Positions 46,072 through 56,930 of a DNA stretch of 64,000 nt are shown here, piece by piece; within the stretch, counting starts at the first letter, position 1; each line of letters begins with the position of its first letter. Origin of the DNA: Nymphaea colorata (lineage: Eukaryota; Streptophyta; Magnoliopsida; Nymphaeales; Nymphaeaceae); NCBI RefSeq assembly GCF_008831285.2, contig NW_022204507.1, forward strand, positions 124,001 through 188,000, given 5' to 3'. Under the pieces are notes generated by a model, which worked only from the letters and a program-made list of their open reading frames with translations, ran no database searches and was not told where the DNA came from. The position numbers and the translations under genes are program-made.

Positions 46072-47087
46072 TGATGCGACCCTACCCTTGGTCGCCAGGA
46101 TGAAGGGGCAGGGACGATAATGCCGGCGCACAGAGGCATGGCTGAGAGGCTCATCACTACCGGGCTAGGCAAGGGCAGCCGCTTGCTTCATTTCCAACTC
46201 GGTTGCTAAGGAGGTTAATATTGGGCCGACATCAGGCCAGACATTAGTTTGATGCAAGCATCCAACCACAGGCGAGCTACAGGCCTTGGGTGTTCAAGAA
46301 CTTCAACTAGGACGGCCGAAGTCGGTGCAACACATGGCCAGATGCATCCAAGAAGAACTCAGCCTTGTTCGGTTGAGTGAAATTCGTTCAACACCAGTTA
46401 TGGGTGGGACACCTTCCTGTTGTGATGCAGAACACAACCAAACCATGTTGACACAGCCAGAATCTCTCCATGCGTGACAGTGGGACACTAGGTGACACAA
46501 GCCTCCTAGACACAGGTCTGAAACATGTACCATGGGCTGGGTTTTGGTAGTTTATAAATCCAAAGACCGGACCCACACTTCCTTTTTGGGTTAGATCATT
46601 GTAATGGGTCAGGCTTACCCCTACCGGTTTTTGGTAAGACTTGGGACGAGACGACCAAATGAGCTACATTAATGTTCTATCGAACCGGTTCGACAATAAG
46701 GGCGCTAGCGGGAAGGCATCAGCCTCCTCTCCCCCAATGTTTCAACTTTCAGTGGCTGCAGGAGTTTTCAGGTGATCGGATGACAGCTATGATGATTTTC
46801 GCCAAAGAAGGTACACCTCGGCACCAACGGTCTACCATCGTTGATCGAGCAAAGTGTTCAACTGTAGCAACAACATGCAGCGGCTAGAAAACGGCGACTA
46901 CAGGGCATCAGGCGAGCCGCGATGGTCAGCAATAACTGGCGATCACGGAACGATGGTGGGTTTCTCTGTCGTACGGCAAGGGAGACCAGCAAGCTGTTGC
47001 CCCACCCTGTCCAATAGCATCACCCAACCATCGCTGAATCGGTAGAGCTCTAACACAACACATCCTACATTTGCCACCCCTTAGGAG
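46072..47087 (+). repeat. Truncated plus-strand LTR, unit B
   Basis: Begins TGATGCGACCC after AAGAGGGGTGCATA and corresponds to 33630-34610. It is cut at about 47087, where the minus-strand gag arm begins. Confidence 0.65.
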
Positions 47088-47969
47088 TCAATGTCGTAAT
47101 GGCTGGTTGAGGGCATTCCTTGGGTCCACTGGTTGTGTAATGCCCTCCTCGGTTCGTATGCAGGTCGCTGGCCGGGGCTAGCGTGGGCAACATCAACTGC
47201 ATTTTCTACTTGAAAAGACCAACCTGGGTTCTCTTTCCCTGTTCCAGCTCAAAATATGGGCAGTGTCCTGCCGGGCGTGAGTCCAGTTCTCCTCCTTTGT
47301 CATGACAACTTCATGCTTTCGGCGTGTCAGAGAATCCATTGCGTCACCACCCTCAAGTTCTGCCCAAGGTTCAGTTTTCTCCAATGCTGGCCGCATGGGA
47401 ATTTCAGCCTCCTGGTCCGGGTACTCTCCCTGGGGGCATTGCGCGTGCTTGACCCCCCACTGCACGTTGGCCACCGTGGTCTTGTTCAACAAGAACCGTA
47501 GTTGCTCCTCAAGGCCACTCATAGTGATATTACACTCCTTTGCCCAAGCTATATATCTAGTTATCGAGGTCGAATTGTAGCTGTCCTCCTCGGCGTGTGG
47601 CCAAAGTTTCCCCTTGGTCTCATTCTCCATCAGCAGAGCACCTGTAGGGGAGCTCCCTGTTTGCTGCTGATCAGCCAAGAAAGCTGCACAGACAAGGGAT
47701 TGTCTAGATTGCCAAACCTCACCTTGCTGCTCCCTATCATGGCTTTCCCCCGCACCCCTCCCCCATGCATTTTGGCTGTAGAAGGTGGAACCACGTTGGT
47801 GTAGCTTCATGCTGCCCCCCAATATTTGACTAGGCCAGACCTTTGTTGCCGAAAGACCCCCAATGGACAGTCGCTGCACCACGTTGGTCGTGGCAGACAG
47901 CTTTGTCCTGGTTGGTTGGGCTGTCCCAGCTCGAGTACCAAGAAGACCAGAATTCCTCCTTGTCGCCAA
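47088..47969 (-). pseudogene. gag-like ORF, minus strand, unit B
   Basis: A 258-residue frame (47193-47969) begins MATRRNSGLLGTRAG, a start resembling many gypsy-type Gag proteins. It contains SITRYIAWAKECNITMSGLE, NKTTVANVQWGVKHA and WTHARQDTAHILSWNRERE. It runs into the inverted-repeat arm and stops at 47193, after which the NALNQP peptide continues in another frame. In unit A 328 bases of this frame are deleted. It is the longest intact frame in either unit, but no known domain is clear. Confidence 0.5.
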
Positions 47970-48047
47970 TCGTGCGGTGCCGTCCTATTGGTGTCTATGT
48001 TGTCTCCCGCTCTTTTGTGCGCCAGTATTCGTAGCTGACCTTTGACT

Positions 48048-49125
48048 TCACGTCCTGGGCCGAGCACTGCCAATCCTCAGTAGCACAGTGCCAGCCCTCA
48101 TGTCGGGCAGAGCTCCTATGCCTGTCATTGGAAACACAAGCCAAGTGGTGCTGGTCGACTTCAGCCTACTGGCCCCACTCCTAGTGCATATTGGGGCGCA
48201 TCTTATCCCCCTTGCGATGGTCATTTTCTGTGCCCTAGCCTTCTTCGCCCTAGTCTGTAGAGTTAGTGTGAATGCAGCCTTCATTCAGCCAGGGTTCTCA
48301 TATGTTGTGGGTTGACCCAGACCTGTGGTTTGCTGGAGGATAGGCTGAGACTTTCTCATGGGGACAGTAACGAATGTTTCTGTAGCTAACACTATCACTC
48401 TATCTATAGCATCCTCTATTTATTTCAGGTTGCTCCTAGGTCCGAGAGCTTTCTAGTTGTTCATACTCATAAGCATACGATTGAGGGTGACTGCGGCCTT
48501 CCCCGGGTTTGCCATAGCCGTTGTAGGACTCAGCCGTGGGGTGATCCTGTTCGGTACGCAATTCCTGGTCAGCACTGGATCTACCTTCAATGAGAGCGAC
48601 AAACTCATCTCGCCAACCATAGAAACCATACGCCAAATGGCATAGCTTTTCTTCAGTCTACTGAAACTGGCCTGTCATCCACCCCTCCCCCTTACTCTGT
48701 GTAGGGTCTCCATACAAGCTTGCGGTAGTCGGTAGCTTCTCTCTTCTTGCGGATGGTACTCCAAGGAGCTCCACTCCTGCGGTTCCTCGTGCTCCCAAGG
48801 GTCAGTTTGATCATCCCAGCTTGGATTGACCACCCTTTTTCATTGGATCAGGAACACCTTATTTTCGTCCAGCTCCTTTCATTAACTGCTCGTTATTTTT
48901 TTTTTGGCTACGGCCGACACACCGGTTTACTCTGTTTGCTGCACCAGTTAGTTGCATCCATCAGGAAAATGCAGAGATTTTCAGATCATACCGATAGAAG
49001 AAACCGCCATGCTAGTTTTCAAGCCAAACTGAGGTCCGTAACCCCCGACAATACTGAGATCACTTCCCCGAACTGTACCTAAACAAATGGGCACTGAACT
49101 GCGGTAGCCGGATGTATTCCGAGGT
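48048..49125 (-). pseudogene. Leader and 5' gag remnant, unit B
   Basis: Broken frames (48436-48636 with AYGFYGWRDEFVALIEG, and others) lie between the primer site and the 258-residue frame. The counterpart is 34980-36358. Confidence 0.4.
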
Positions 49126-49138
49126 GGCTCTGATACCA
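49126..49138 (-). other. Primer binding site of the minus-strand LTR element, unit B
   Basis: TGGTATCAGAGCC on the minus strand, four bases from the LTR end. It is the duplicate of 36359-36371. Confidence 0.85.
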
Positions 49139-49142
49139 CCAC

Positions 49143-52116
49143 TGCTGCGACCCAACAGGACAAGGTGCTGCGAGGCTTGCCGAGTGGATGCTACCGCTCT
49201 GGATCACATTCCGAAGATGGCTACCAGAATCCTATTACCATTCTTACAAGGGAAGTTAATTCCCTGTTATAGAGCAACCCCCGACTAGACAGGACTCTAG
49301 CTTTACAACATCACCTGGCGTTACAGATTTCTCCCTTGCCCAACCTCACACGACAATAATAGTTCACATGACAATAATAGTTCATTACAACAAGCGCGCC
49401 CCTCAGCTTCCTGTTGCGACTGTTACAGCCGTAGAAGAGAGTCGACTTCCAAGGGCTGGATCTTCCTCCACAGAACTCAGATATGGTCGTGCCTTGGCTT
49501 GTTAGATTCATGGAGGTGTCAAGTATGACAAGGAACCAGTGAGAGAGTGAAGCTGAGGATGGCATGAGCGGAAATGGTCACGAAATAGGGACTGTTCCGT
49601 GGCTGTCGCAGGTTATGCGTCAAGGGCCTGTTGAAGGACAGGGACAACTTTGCCACTCTACAGATTCACGCTCGTCGCTCCGATTTGCTTGCTCTATGGC
49701 TCGTTGGAATTGCGCAGATCCTCTTTCAATTACCCAATGTTGGGATCCAAAGACATGGCCAATTGAACAGTGCTGTATTCTGCTATTGCGGGAACAACAG
49801 TCTTAGAAACATGTGGTCGTAAAACTTGTTGTTCCGACCGATTCCAGCCACTTCTCCGGTCAAGCTCTGGTGCGATGGAAGCGCAACTCCCAGACTATGC
49901 TACACATCTGATTTTACAATGAGAGGACGTTGGTGGAGACAACGCCAAATTTTTGAAATTAATTGTCGGAAGTTTGGTCACCCTAACTATCTCAAGAAGC
50001 TTCAGCATTCTGCCAAAAGATAGGGTTAGCTTCACCTCTATAGATTTTGGATTTGTGCTCGGATTTCCTCGTGCTATGGCCCTATGAATAGAGATACATT
50101 CTGTCACAACAGGGTATGCAATCTAAAAAACAGGGGATCGAAAAAGCTTTGATGCTGGCTGGCTTCGACATTAGTTCCAGTTGAGCACTGGTGCATTGGA
50201 AGTGGGACTCCCAGGCAATGCTGCATGTTCGATTTCCCGACGAAAGGGGGTATATGGAATCAACGCCGATCTTTCAAAGTTGGAAGCAGTAATTGTCGGG
50301 CTGTTCCAAGCGCAGGATTGAGTTGCATCCAAGGCTGCCAACAGGCAAGCAGAAATCACCGGATTCTGGCCAACTCTGATATCAAATCAGGTCGGGCACC
50401 GGTGCATTGGAAAGAGCACTCCAAGACGATGCTTCTTGTGCAATCTCAAGGTGAGGGAATGATCGAGGAGATAACTATAAATTTTTTAATGTGTGAGATG
50501 GTGGTTGGTCGCCCTGCTCCTTATGCTGAAGAAGAAATCACAGCTAGGGGAAGCGGCCGGGAATCTAGATATTCCAGCCAGCTCCAGTGATGGTTCCGGT
50601 CGAGCTTGGGCTCGTTGGAACCATAGCACACTGAGGATTAGGGTACAGCACTGGGAGAACAAAAGACGCCTGGACCTGTCATCGACGAGCCGCCAAACAG
50701 TGCTTCCTACTGTTAAAGAGGCCTGTCACTGTGAGGGGTCGACAGGGTGGAGTCCTCGTTGCGTCGGGCGGTGATTAACACTTTGGGCAGGCTCTTAGTT
50801 CCATAGAGAAACCTAGATGGGAAGAATCGCTAGAAATGCAGGTCCTTTCCTCTGCTATTATGCGGTTTACTATCTGCCGCTGGAACAATAGGTCGAGGCT
50901 TATGGTCGAGGTGGTGTTTATCACCCTCGGCAAACTCGTCGTGCCACCGCTAAGCTTACCCGAAGGGATGCGTGGGTGTTTGAAGTTTCTGGGGTCATCG
51001 GGAACAACCACGCTGCTAGAAATCAAAGAAAATATTGCTGTCGGATTGCACGACCGATGTGCTACATCAAATGGGAAACACGTCGAAATTTTAGAGCATT
51101 GGGGCAGAAGAAAGACTAACACTTCATTGAGCTAAAGATCGAGATCGTGGGTGATTTGGGCACCGGCGATCCCTTCTGTTGTTACAGAAATCCAAAGGAA
51201 TACAAGATGATCAAAAGTTGCTTGAAAACCCAACGAGAAGAGTGTTTTGTAGAGGAGAGGACTGCCTGCGTTCTGCCGACCAAAAAAAGCTACCGTCCGA
51301 CCAAATGATGTCGCCTGGCTACCAGTTGCTCATGCCCTCACGTCGGGAACCCACACTGCTACCATATGTCATCCTCCTCCTCACTCTTGAAGCTGAACGG
51401 TTGAACCGGTTTGGTCCACCGTTTAATCACTTGACTCGTTATCTCATCCCAGGTTACATACAAAAATCGGGTGATACCGATTATAAGTCGGGTCCAGGAC
51501 TATGCCTGACCCTTTACATCGATCCAACTCAAAAAGGAAGTGCGGGTCTGAGCTTTGGATTTATAGACTACCCAAACCCGGCCCGAGGTATATGTTCCAG
51601 ACCCGTGTCTATGAGGCTTGTGTTGCCCAGTGTCCCATTGCCGTATCTCCAGCTTCATGCCGTGTCCCACCATACACAAGGATGTGTCCCGCTTGGAGAC
51701 GTGTTGGCTGTGTTAAGCAACTATGTCCTCATGTTTTGGTTGTGTCACAGGAGGAATGTGTCTCACCCAGAAATCGTTCTGAACAAGCTTCACTCAACCC
51801 ATTAACCAAACAAGGTTGGGTTCACCTTGGTTGCACTTGATGGAGTGCTAGGTCGACTTTGGTTGTCGTTGGCCGAAGTTGTAGGTTGCTCAAGGCCTAT
51901 AGCTCACCCGTAGCTGGATTCTTGCATGAAACGGACACCTGGCCTGATGTTGGCCCATTGTTAACCTCCCTAGCAACTGAGAGACCCTTTGGGAAATGAA
52001 GCAAGTGGCTGCCCTTTCCTGGCCCGGCAGTGATGAGTCTCGCAGCCATGCCTCTGTATGCCCGCACTGTCGTCATTGTCGGGCCATCATGGCCGGCCGA
52101 TAGTAGGGTCAAATCA
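49143..52116 (-). repeat. ~3-kb LTR, minus strand, unit B
   Basis: About 2.97 kb from TGATTTGACCC (52116) to GGGTCGCAGCA (49143). Counterpart of 36376-39356, with the same internal 'ggtgcattggaa' repeats. Confidence 0.7.
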
Positions 52117-53044
52117 GATCCACCCCTCTTAAAATGGAGCCTGTCCTCAGGGTCCTTGGAGTCTCGCCAGTCACCATGATGGCGAGCACTCCCTAAGTGG
52201 AGCTTCCTCCCAACAGGGTCCCAAAGCAGATGTCTCTGCTTCTCAGCAATGGCAGGGTGGTTTTTGATAGAACTGCCCCAGCTGTAATGATGCTGCCTCA
52301 CCCTATGCTGCCGCGGATGTAAGCTCTTTGGTTTAGTTTGGAACAGCCCTGTTTGAACCAAGCGAACATTGTCCTTACCAATGAATTTCTCCCATGATAG
52401 CTCTTCGATAGGAAGAAGACTGCACCATGGCACGCTTCTGCCTTAAGCTTCTTGTAACTTGTGCCCCATGTTGGTCATCCGAAACCTGCCCCTACCGGTG
52501 GAGTCCTCGCATAACCTAAAGCCAATGGAGGGACAACGACTTTGTCTTCCTGCTCAAGGATAGAGGGCTGATTGTGCCTGAGGTTCCACCACCATATGTT
52601 GTGAGTGGGAACAGTCCAGTCACCCCTCCTTTGCTGCAACACATTTTTGGAAGAAGCTACGCTAAGTGGTATGTGTGTTGGTGGTTGGTGATGCCTCCTT
52701 TGATGTCCTCCAAGGAACCTCGTTGACTGCGGTGGTTGCAGGTGCCCGGGCATAAGCTGTCCTCCTTGGTTGACGATTTTCTTCCTCTCGGCCTGAGATG
52801 ACATTGCTCATTTAGCTGTGGATTGGTCACTTCCCTTAGCCTGTACACCGATTCCTTTCCTCCACTTTTTCTTCTGTTGGAGGCTGCTACTTCTTGGTCA
52901 GAATCGGCCATTACTAAGCTCACGACGTTCTCAGCTTGGCTGCAGGGCTGTAAGGCATAGATGGCCATGTCCTCATCTTCCTCCTTAAGGATTTTCTTAG
53001 TTCTATCAAGGAGGTGCGAGTAATCTCTGTCGAGGAGTCCCAGC
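52117..53044 (-). pseudogene. 3' internal region of the LTR element, unit B
   Basis: Counterpart of 39357-40287. Frames at 52657-52968, 52475-52804 and 51897-52433 repeat those of unit A with small indels. No pol domain. Confidence 0.45.
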
Positions 53045-53413
53045 CAATGTTGTAAAAGGCTTAGCGTATCGCGTATCGGTCGGGTCGACCTATACGCTGT
53101 ATTGTAATGTATCGTAAATGTAGTGTAGTGTATTGTATATTTAATTTTCTAATTTTTAAAAAATATTAAAATTAAAAAATATAAAAAAAAACATAAAAAT
53201 CAGAAAAATAAGGAAAAATCAGAAAAAATTAAGAAAAATGTATTGAAAGGAACATTCATGTATGTGAGCAACACATTCCAAAATAAGAAATCAGAGATTC
53301 AAAATAACATAATAAGCATCATTCTTATCCTCTTAGCATGCCGAAGAGAATTAGATTACATCACAATTCATATGTTCGAAACATGTAGTTACACCTACGA
53401 TTGGCTTGTTCTA
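53045..53413. mobile_element. hAT-like terminus and AT-rich tail, unit B
   Basis: Begins CAATGTTGTAAAAGG like 40288 and 23746. It ends at the point where the duplication stops and LTR-like sequence goes on. Confidence 0.5.
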
Positions 53414-54245
53414 TGGCTCATTGGAATCGTGCGGATATCAGTGAAATGAAGATCTCACTCTTGCGTCTATCAGCACTGGAATTTGAAGATATGTCCAGCG
53501 GATCAGGGATGTGATTTTTGTAGTCGCAGAGATAGTAGCGCAGGAACAGGTGCAGCGTCACACCTCTACAAATTTTGGGTTTCTGCTTGGATTTCCTCGT
53601 GCTATGGTTTGTTGGAACCGTGAGGAAGCAAGCAAGACGATGAGCTCACTCTTGCAGATTTCCAACACCAGAATACGAATTTATGGCCCTGTGAACAAAT
53701 ACACGTTCTGCTGCAACAAGGTCTGCAGTCTCAAAAACAGGGGGCCGGAAAAGCTTCGATTCTAGTGTCTCTGGCATCAGTTTTGGTCGGGCACCGGTGC
53801 GTTGGAAGCAGGACTCCTAGGTGATGTTGCATGTCTAATTTTCCAACGAAAGGGGGTCTGTGGAATCAACGCTGATTTTTCGAAGTTGCAAGCGGTAATT
53901 GTTGGGTTGTTTCACGCATAGGATTGAGCAACAGCAGTGGCCGCCAACAGGTGAGTGGGAATCGCTAGATTTCGACCAACTCCGATGCTGGATTTGGTCG
54001 AGCACCAATGCGTTGGAAAGAGCTATCCCAGGCGATGCTTCCTGTGCAATCCTGAGGTGAACGGATGATTGAGGAGATAACGCCAAATTTTTGAATGTGT
54101 GAGATGGTGGTCGGTCGGCCTGCTCCTCACGCTGAAGAAGAAATTGCAACAGGTTTAGGCGGTCCGAAATCTAGAGATTCTGGCTGGCTCTAGCGACGGT
54201 TCTAGTCGAGCTTGGGTTTGTTGGAACCGCAACACTCTCAGGGTT
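53402..54245 (-). repeat. Diverged fragment of the ~3-kb LTR
   Basis: It follows the sequence of 36912-37850 in the same orientation: 'gattggcttgttctatggctc', 'ggatttcctcgtgctatgg', 'gtctgcagtctcaaaaacag' and two 'ggtgcgttggaa'-type repeats. It is more diverged than units A and B are from each other. It begins where the tandem duplication breaks. Confidence 0.75.
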
Positions 54246-56440
54246 ACTCCAGTCCAATATCTAGGTGTTGTACGTGGCTTATGGGTTGGTTAGATTTTAG
54301 TTTTGTTGAGTTGAGCAATTGTTGGTTTGATTTTATAGTTCAATCTTTTTCTTTTATTTTTTGTTTTACTGGTTTTCTAGACAAGGCTTGTCATCTTTAG
54401 TTCTCACTTTTGTTGTAGCATGGGCTGTTTAGGAGCTTTGTTGACTTATTTTCTTGGTTTTCATTTTTCAATGTTTTTACTCAATTCTTTTGATAAATAA
54501 AATCTGATCAAGTGTAGTCCCAAATATGTATGTACGTGTGCTATTTTAGGCTACCACATATAAGGTATTTGACAATCTTAGGATTTCTTTCTTGTTCACT
54601 ATCATGCTCTTGCATCAGCATGTGTTGGAAAGAAAACCAAGAAAGAGAGAATTATAAGAAACTCAATTCTAAGGAGTATTCAGTTAGCCCCATACATTGT
54701 ATACTACTACTTGAAGTCGCCAGTCTCTTGGAAGTGGAAAATCAATAAATTGACATAAGTAAATACTTAACTATCTAGGAAGTCTAGGTAGTGTTGTCCA
54801 TGGTAGTTTCTAGTTGGGAAAGAATGTTGCTTCAGGAGTAGGGATGTAAATGGGATGTTAATGTTGGGCTATGAGTTTGGACTATACAGATCTATGTCAT
54901 AATGATTCGCCTGGAAAAGTGCCACACCTGTGTATGTATCATGCAGCTCAACATGGGTGTAGGACATGGAAAATGATATTTGCTATTTTGAGTCTGTGCG
55001 TTTGTATGCATGTATGTTTGTGTAATCAGTCACTAGTCACAATTCTTGTATGCTTTTGGACCATTAATCCTCTCAAAAGTACGTGTCACTATGGCAAAGT
55101 GCATCTACCTTGTCAAAAGTGAAAGACAATAAGTAACAAGGGGAGACAAATGTAGATGCAAAGCTGTTCTCCTCCCATTAGACATTCTTCAAGTCTGTTA
55201 GTTTAGTGCCCCCAACATTAAGCCCATTTGTTTAGTACCACTAGGAGCAACTAACTTTCAACATCTATTTATAAGGTAATGCTAATGAACTATTTGTTTT
55301 TGTATTCATCAATGTTGAACTTGTTTAAATAATAACCACCAATTAAGCATGCTAGTTTCATGGTCCTAGTCTATATATCATAGTTGGCAAACATGTGGAT
55401 CATCTGACCTTGGATTCCCAGGGTGGCTTGACCACTTATTTGGTCAAGTCATAATTTTTTATAGTATTTTTTTAAAACACTTTTTATAGCATTTGTTAAA
55501 ACAAAGAGTGGGTCCTGAAATGCTGGAAGTAAGATATTAAGAGAGAGAGAGAGGGAGATCAGCAGATAATTGCTGGATATTACAAGTTTAGTTAATGAGA
55601 TCAGCAAGATCAGTTGTGGGGAATAACTTTGAATAAAATCTGATTTGGCTTGAGCATGGGTAAAATGACTCAATTTTTACAAGGTCAAAGATTGACTGAA
55701 AGCATTGATAAATCAGTTTCAAACAAACTCTTCCAGAATTGAGCAAGTCATCCACAAACAGAATGATTCAATCACAAAGCATAATAAGCAGCTGCGATAA
55801 TGTTGCTGTACCTGCAGAAGTTCTGTTTAAGTTTTTCAATTTATCATCACTGCAGAAATTGATTGATCTGGTCAAACTGAATTCACAATCAGTTTCTATC
55901 CTTCCCATCAATTAAATTTTGGGCTGCCCTCATAATGTTGAGTCTAAAGTGCCTGTTGATTACCGCCAAAGTGTTCCATATATGGTGGTTGATGTGCAGT
56001 AAATTGATCCGGATCTCCTTGTAGCATCTTCCCAAAATGTTAGTATTCTGTTATTCTATTGAAATTTAAAATTAGTCCATCATAATGTAGACTTTTTGGC
56101 AACCATTGTTTTTTATTTGACATTTGTAGAACAAGAACCTTAGTAGGAATTCTACAAGTTAGAAGTTGTTTAGGATGGCATGCCATGAGCTATACGCTCA
56201 AGAGATCAGATTGCCTGGTGGCCAGCAGCCTAACCAAATGAGGCCAATGCCTTCTGGGTGCACGAATTTGTGCTCAGTGAGCATGGGATATGATTTGAAG
56301 GATTTGATAATACCCTTGTTGAGAGCTGTGTTCTAGTAAAGTTTAGCTGCGTTTGCAAACACCGGATGTGGACTCATTCATCCTCAAGTCCCAAGTATAG
56401 GAAAGTATGAGGGTGCCCAAGTGCCAGTAGATCTTATTGC
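54246..56440. other. AT-rich intergenic stretch, no gene seen
   Basis: No domain-bearing ORF, LTR or TIR was recognised. Confidence 0.45.
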
Positions 56441-56467
56441 CTTTCAATTAATGAGGCAAACTCCTAC

Positions 56468-56682
56468 TTGATCATCTTGATTGACGAGGCCTCCATGAAG
56501 TTCTTAAATTTTCAATTATGGGCATTTGACCATTCTCTTCACCGCGAAGGGGAGAAATCGAGAGGGGAACTGAAAGGGCGTCGACTAACAAAGAAGGGCG
56601 AGTTGAAAGAGATTCTTGCAGATCTCGACAATCCCAATGGTGTGGTCTCCGATACAGATCATCATGAACGTATCAAGAAGGT
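56468..56682 (+). CDS. Exon-like segment, unknown gene
   Basis: The plus-strand frame reads HREGEKSRGELKGRRL, then KKGELKEILADLDNPNGVV, DTDHHERIKK, and ends AAG|GTAACC, a good donor. It is rich in charged residues and has balanced codons in an AT-rich region. I do not recognise the family. The true start is uncertain: the first Met (56468) may be upstream of the real coding part. The next exon candidate is 56812-56930. Confidence 0.4.
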
Positions 56683-56811
56683 AACCCATTTCTTTTAGTT
56701 TCTGCATTTGATTTATGATCATGGTATCTCTCTCTCGATTGAAGAACGGATTGCTTAGGTTCATGAGAACATTTTCTTTGTCCACATGTTGAATTTTCCC
56801 TGTTAAGTTGC

Positions 56812-56930
56812 ATCGATTGGACTAGAGTGTTACTATCCTGATCTTGATTCTGCTGCAAACTTTCGTGAAATTTTCACGAGTCTATGTGGAAATCGCTTGC
56901 GCATTAAGGATGTAGGCATCCTTGGAAGGT
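56812..56930 (+). CDS. Exon-like segment, same gene as 56468-56682?
   Basis: One frame reads LECYYPDLDSAANFREIF and SLCGNRLRIKDVGILGR, closing AAG|GTATGT, a consensus donor. There is no stop in that frame, while the other two have stops. It lies 130 bases after the previous exon candidate. No further exon is recognised downstream, so the gene may be a fragment. Function unknown. Confidence 0.4.

Larger units (their letters stand above)
40657..53413 (+). repeat. Tandem duplication, unit B (~12.8 kb)
   Basis: The second, longer unit. It contains all parts of unit A plus 42294-44135, 47189-47516 and about 40938-41085. It ends 'gattggcttgttctat', followed by 'ggctcattggaatcg', an LTR-like continuation. 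Because unit A has a repair-type junction at its largest gap, unit B probably preserves the older arrangement. Confidence 0.9.

Noticed and set aside
30183-53413. Possible CRISPR-like or satellite array
   Set aside because: There are only two units, each over 10 kb, with transposon content and no regular short spacers.
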